The notes beneath the pieces were generated by a model, which worked only from the letters and a program-made list of their open reading frames with translations, was not told the DNA's origin and searched no databases. A DNA stretch of 64,000 nucleotides from Spirosoma foliorum (GTDB lineage: Bacteria > Bacteroidota > Bacteroidia > Cytophagales > Spirosomataceae). The stretch spans positions 5,841,001 through 5,905,000 of the forward strand of contig NZ_CP059732.1 in the NCBI RefSeq assembly GCF_014117325.1. The letters run 5' to 3'. Position numbers and translations under genes: made by a program. Below, in pieces: positions 59,806 to 64,000 of this stretch (position 1 is the stretch's first letter; every line of letters starts with the position of its first letter).

Positions 59806-59883
59806 TTGTCATTCCGACATCAGGAGGAATCTCAAATTCCTTTAGTAGAGGCTTTGAGATTCCTCCTGACGTCGGAATGACAA
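59806..59883. repeat. Intergenic hairpin within the metY-metX pair
   Basis: Arms 59806-59836 and 59853-59883 match at 30 of 31 positions, with a 16-nt loop. The arm reads TTGTCATTCCGAC and continues with GGAGGAATCTC. I recall similar sequences as intergenic repeats in unrelated genomes, unverified here. It is between the metY stop codon (59892) and the metX start (59793). Confidence 0.93.
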
Positions 59884-59891
59884 ATAAATAA

Positions 59892-61268
<1,377 letters not shown>

Positions 61269-61319
61269 TTACTGCGTAGTAAACGATACAACTATATGAC
61301 TGTAAAACTTTATAGCTTT

Positions 61320-61397
61320 TTAGGAGCGCACGACAAACCCTCCCGGCTTTCGTGGCGGTTGGTGCTGAATGCTTAGCAGGCCCCTGGGGGCATACAT
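61320..61397 (-). CDS. Possible 25-residue leader peptide between riboswitch and metY
   Basis: A short frame, ATG at 61397 to TAA at 61320, starting MYAPRGLLSIQHQPP and ending RKPGGFVVRS. It lies 27 nt downstream of the riboswitch and 114 nt before metY. It includes Pro-Pro and Pro-Gly-Gly, which can slow ribosomes. No clear ribosome-binding site is visible and the family is unknown to me, so this is a candidate only. Confidence 0.35.
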   Translation of the reverse strand: MYAPRGLLSIQHQPPRKPGGFVVRS

Positions 61398-61423
61398 TGC
61401 TGGATGTAGAGCATGTAGGTTAC

Positions 61424-61527
61424 GATTTATAGTCCCTAAATAACTTTAGGCAGGAGTTAGCACCTTGCCGTGTGGTAGGTTGCCAGTGGTTCACAGAGCC
61501 TGATCTCTCCCCACTTCTGTATAAATC
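61424..61527 (-). promoter_or_regulatory. SAM-I riboswitch upstream of metY
   Basis: A 104-nt minus-strand element with all SAM-I parts. P1 is GATTTATA with TATAAATC (61527-61520 and 61431-61424). P2 is AGTGG with CCACT; the P2b stem is AGAG with CTCT around loop ATCAGG. The core text is CTGGCAACC and AAGGTGCTAA. P3 is ACCT with AGGT, and P4 is CCTAAA with TTTAGG. Loop CAGG can pair with CCTG after P3, the expected pseudoknot. It binds S-adenosylmethionine in known members. The 218 nt between it and metY form an unusually long expression platform; no classical terminator was recognised there. Confidence 0.92.
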
Positions 61528-61578
61528 AACGCGCGCCGGTATGACTTAACCTGACGCGTAACAATTGACTTGATAGCG

Positions 61579-61610
61579 CAAGTATACTAGCCAAACGGTG
61601 CGAATCCAAA
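61579..61610 (-). promoter_or_regulatory. Bacteroidetes-type promoter of the metY leader
   Basis: On the minus strand, TTTG (61610-61607), 20 nt, then TATACTTG (61586-61579), 7 of 8 bases of TAnnTTTG. The start site would be near 61573, about 45 nt before the riboswitch P1 stem. Confidence 0.6.
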
Positions 61611-61690
61611 CACTAGATGCTTTTTCTATCTGCCCATACATTTTTTCTCTTTTGTCGATCATCAGTCATCCATCAAGTCGATTCCTTGTT

Positions 61691-61698
61691 TACTTTTG
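61691..61698 (+). promoter_or_regulatory. -7 element of the DUF721 gene
   Basis: TACTTTTG matches TAnnTTTG exactly, 19 bp before the ATG at 61718. No good TTG lies at the usual distance, so only the -7 part is called. Confidence 0.4.
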
Positions 61699-61717
61699 TA
61701 GTAAGACATACTGCCCA

Positions 61718-62044
61718 ATGAACCAAACGTATCGCTACAACCGTGAAAATGCTACCAGAGTGGCTGGTGTCACGTCCTTAAAAGATGCCATCGGGCAGTT
61801 GTTAAAAGCGTATCAACTCCAGACTCGCTTCAACGAAACTTACCTGGAGGCTTTCTGGGGACGTATGATGGGGCCAGCCATTGCGTCGCGTACAAACCGC
61901 CTGTACGTTCGAGATCGCAAGCTTCATATCGAAATTGGATCGGCTCCACTTCGTAACGAGCTCGTTAATGCCAAACAGAAACTTATTCAGTTAGTCAATA
62001 AAGACATGGGCTCTGATGTGATTGACGATGTCATATTCATTTGA
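61718..62044 (+). CDS. DUF721 domain protein
   Basis: A 108-residue protein of the DciA-like DUF721 family; DciA proteins load or assist the replicative helicase in many bacteria, while the short Bacteroidetes members are uncharacterised. Marks are TSLKDAIGQLLKAYQLQTRF, FWGRMMGPAIASRTNRLYVR, LHIEIGSAPLRNELVNAKQK and INKDMGS-like text near the end (VNKDMGSDVIDDVIFI). ATG 61718 is chosen because the upstream extension to 61598 crosses the -7 element and is not conserved-looking. A strong terminator follows. Confidence 0.9.
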   Translation: MNQTYRYNRENATRVAGVTSLKDAIGQLLKAYQLQTRFNETYLEAFWGRMMGPAIASRTNRLYVRDRKLHIEIGSAPLRNELVNAKQKLIQLVNKDMGSDVIDDVIFI

Positions 62045-62057
62045 TTCCCTTTCTCTC

Positions 62058-62102
62058 AAAAATGAAAATGCCATATCTCTCCGATATGGCATTTTCATTT
62101 TT
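62058..62102. terminator. Bidirectional terminator between DUF721 and deacetylase genes
   Basis: Perfect 20-bp stem (62058-62077 with 62083-62102), 5-nt loop TCTCC, ending in T-runs on both strands. It lies between convergent genes, 13 bp from one stop codon and 18 bp from the other. Confidence 0.93.
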
Positions 62103-62119
62103 GACGGATCTAGACTCCG

Positions 62120-62920
62120 CTAATTTTCTTTACTCAACTGGTTTGCAAATTCTCCCATTGTATTAAAATCACCAAGTGGTTTCAGAAAGCGTAACAGGTT
62201 TTCGACCCGGTCGAGCAATTCATCCTTTGAGTGCCTACGCACATAGGTTGGAATTTTCTCGTAGCCCGACAGATCGGTAAACTCCCAGGGATGAACGTAT
62301 AGGTTCAAAAAACCATCGGCCTCCAGCGTTTGGCGGCAGAGCAATTTATAATAGGATAATGGGAAATTTTTCAGACTTAGCCAGAACAACGGTATCCGTA
62401 CGGTTGGCGTAACCGAAGCCGGAATTTGCCAAACCCCCAACTCGTTAAATGGGTGGCGTGGTTCGCCCCAGTGATTGTATCGACCCGGAAGCCAGGTTGG
62501 ATGCAGCGACGAGTTATATTGGTAACCAGCGTCATGAACATCGTTTGGGTCAACATAACCCATACGTGCCCGACGAAAACCAGTTACAGGACGATTTAGT
62601 AACTCTTCCAGCGCCAGTCGGGATTTGAGCAGATCGGCGGGTTCAAAAGTCGTGTGAAAATAGCCATGCGACGCGATTTCGTGCTTTTCGGCTAAACTCC
62701 GAATTAATTCCGGTTCGTGGATGGCGTAGTTGGCCGTAGTAAAGAGCGTGGTGCGAGCGCCCACTGCATCGAACCGCTGAGCTAGTAAAGTCAACCCACG
62801 CGTTGAAACGGCCACTTGTTCGCTTAACGAAATATCGTGGCCGAATTCAACGGCGGTATCAAATTCTTCTACATCAACGGTGAATAAAATATCTCGTCCA
62901 CCTCGGTTGGTGATTGCCAT
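62120..62920 (-). CDS. Polysaccharide deacetylase family protein
   Basis: A 266-residue NodB-type carbohydrate esterase. Motif 1 is DILFTVDVEEFD (catalytic and metal Asp), motif 2 is IASHGYFHTTF (His ligands), then TGFRRARMGYVDPNDVHDAG, and a late LYVHPWEFT with a further His. No signal peptide. The start codon lies 52 bp inside the upstream glycosyltransferase gene, so translation is probably coupled. Together they may act on a polyprenyl-linked or surface sugar. Confidence 0.9.
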   Translation of the reverse strand: MAITNRGGRDILFTVDVEEFDTAVEFGHDISLSEQVAVSTRGLTLLAQRFDAVGARTTLFTTANYAIHEPELIRSLAEKHEIASHGYFHTTFEPADLLKSRLALEELLNRPVTGFRRARMGYVDPNDVHDAGYQYNSSLHPTWLPGRYNHWGEPRHPFNELGVWQIPASVTPTVRIPLFWLSLKNFPLSYYKLLCRQTLEADGFLNLYVHPWEFTDLSGYEKIPTYVRRHSKDELLDRVENLLRFLKPLGDFNTMGEFANQLSKEN

Positions 62921-63870
62921 GTTGTTACAGTCTCCTCAATCTCGCTTGTATCGCCGATAATATAGGCAGGTCGTCCTTTTACCTCGACGAACGTTTTGCC
63001 CAAATATACACCGATAATGCCAATCATGATGAACTGCACCCCGCCAACCAGTACCATGAGCAACACCAGTGTTGTCCAGCCCGATACGGTGGCATTGGTA
63101 AAGTAGTGCTCATAAAGTGTTTCTGCGCCAAACAAGGCAGCAAACAGGAACATGCCAAAGCCGAGCAATACCGACAAATAAAGTGGTCGGGTCGAGAACG
63201 ACGTTATTCCCATAGCTGCCAATTGCAGCATTTTGCGGAATGAGTATTTAGAACGACCCGCATAACGAGCAGCAGGCTCGTACAAAATGCGGCATTGACG
63301 GAAACCAACCCATGAAATAGCGCCCCGCAAAAACAGGTCGTTTTCTTTAAATTGTTTGATGGTATTCACCACTTTCCGATCAAGTAAGCGGAAATCGGCG
63401 GCACCGTCTTCAATCTCCAGGTTCGAAACGTTCCGCAGAACCTTGTAGAAATACTTCGAAGTTGTCCGCTTAAACCAGGACAGTTTAGGATCGGGACGGC
63501 GAACCGTATACACGACTTCATAACCCTCGCGCCACTTGGCAATCAGGGTCGGAATGAGTTCGGGTGGGTGCTGAAGATCAGCGTCCAAACAAATCACAGC
63601 TTCACCCCGAGCATTTTCGTAGCCTGCACGCAGGGCCATCTGGTGGCCAAAATTTCGGGAAAACGATAGGAAACGAACAACCGGATACTCCTTACTTAAC
63701 TGCCTGAGCACATAACGGGTCTGATCAGAACTACCGTCATCTATAATCAGAATTTCGTAGGATTCGTATTGTGACATAACAGCCATCAGGCGATGAACCA
63801 ATACGGGTAAATTTTCTTCCTCGTTAAAAGCTGGCACGACCAGACTGATCATACCTGAGTGAAATTTCAT
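62869..63870 (-). CDS. Glycosyltransferase family 2, polyprenyl-phosphate type
   Basis: A 333-residue membrane glycosyltransferase like dolichol-phosphate mannose synthase, GtrB and ArnC. These move a sugar from a nucleotide donor to a polyprenyl phosphate. Marks are ISLVVPAFNEEENLPVLVHR, EILIIDDGSSDQTRYVLRQL, NFGHQMALRAGYENARGEAV, the DXD motif in ICLDADLQHPPELIPTLIAK and GAADFRLLDRKVVNTIKQF. Two C-terminal TM segments (PLYLSVLLGFGMFLFAALFG and WTTLVLLMVLVGGVQFIMIG) follow. The end overlaps the deacetylase start by 52 bp. A possible promoter lies at 63923-63954. Confidence 0.93.
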   Translation of the reverse strand: MKFHSGMISLVVPAFNEEENLPVLVHRLMAVMSQYESYEILIIDDGSSDQTRYVLRQLSKEYPVVRFLSFSRNFGHQMALRAGYENARGEAVICLDADLQHPPELIPTLIAKWREGYEVVYTVRRPDPKLSWFKRTTSKYFYKVLRNVSNLEIEDGAADFRLLDRKVVNTIKQFKENDLFLRGAISWVGFRQCRILYEPAARYAGRSKYSFRKMLQLAAMGITSFSTRPLYLSVLLGFGMFLFAALFGAETLYEHYFTNATVSGWTTLVLLMVLVGGVQFIMIGIIGVYLGKTFVEVKGRPAYIIGDTSEIEETVTTWQSPTEVDEIFYSPLM

Positions 63871-63922
63871 AGTTTATTGATTAATCAAGATCGTTACGAG
63901 TGGGCACGCCTTAAAATTTGGT

Positions 63923-63954
63923 TAAATATAAGTATATCTACCTAATAATTCCAA
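63923..63954 (-). promoter_or_regulatory. Possible promoter of the glycosyltransferase-deacetylase pair
   Basis: On the minus strand, TTG (63954-63952), 21 nt, TATATTTA (63930-63923), 7 of 8 matches to TAnnTTTG. The leader would be about 47 nt. Confidence 0.4.
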
Positions 63955-64000
63955 GAAAACAACTACTCATGATGAAATCTTTATTTTAAGATATGACTAC

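Overview
The window looks like chromosomal DNA of a Cytophagales-type Bacteroidetes, probably Spirosoma or a close relative. The basis is qualitative: three secreted proteins end in the gliding-motility (CHU_C) C-terminal domain used by type IX secretion; several genes are preceded by the Bacteroidetes promoter form TTG-N19..21-TAnnTTTG; and the order parA-parB-DUF5683-dapB-lepB is, from memory, typical of this group. No phage, IS element, CRISPR array, rRNA or tRNA gene was seen.

Layout. 1-6.7 kb: 5' part of class II aldolase, a CHU_C surface protein, two secreted proteins of unknown function, a TIM-barrel isomerase and DUF2905. 6.7-12 kb: DEAD-box RNA helicase with a long leader, then a MacB/FtsX-type permease. 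12-16.7 kb: copper-monooxygenase-like lipoprotein, methyltransferase, ApaG, uracil-DNA glycosylase, cell-wall amidase. 16.8-21.7 kb (minus strand): ParA, ParB, DUF5683, DapB and LepB in transcription order. 21.9-34.5 kb: a propeller/phosphoesterase lipoprotein, LytTR regulator, DUF1080, a 43-aa membrane protein, YdjC deacetylase, radical SAM protein, a GH13-like enzyme, MuiA-like protein. 34.6-41.3 kb: two oxidoreductases, a beta-barrel protein, a PepSY-like protein, a circularly permuted ATP-grasp protein, a glycosyltransferase. 41.4-47.3 kb: two nearly identical giant CHU_C proteins in tandem. 47.4-57.1 kb: YebC, LysA, PhoD-like phosphatase, NagB, purine permease, a frameshifted MTA/SAH nucleosidase, lipase, hydrolase, fatty acid hydroxylase. 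57.3-61.6 kb: methionine genes metY-metX (minus strand) behind a SAM-I riboswitch, followed by two hydrolases. 61.7-64 kb: DUF721 protein, then a polyprenyl-type glycosyltransferase and a polysaccharide deacetylase that overlap.

The most unusual content lies between the genes. At least 19 gaps are filled by long inverted repeats with arms of about 24-39 bp. Their sequences differ, but many share one design: each arm is a run of 7-nt words (GTTTNNN or ATGATGN type), mirrored across a short loop. Many sit flush against, or overlap, a stop codon. They lie between convergent genes, where they could terminate both transcripts, and also inside same-strand gene pairs such as parA-parB, dapB-lepB, metY-metX and nagB-permease. 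Two members are instead pairs of REP-like palindromes. These hairpins are the best candidate for an undescribed system in the window.
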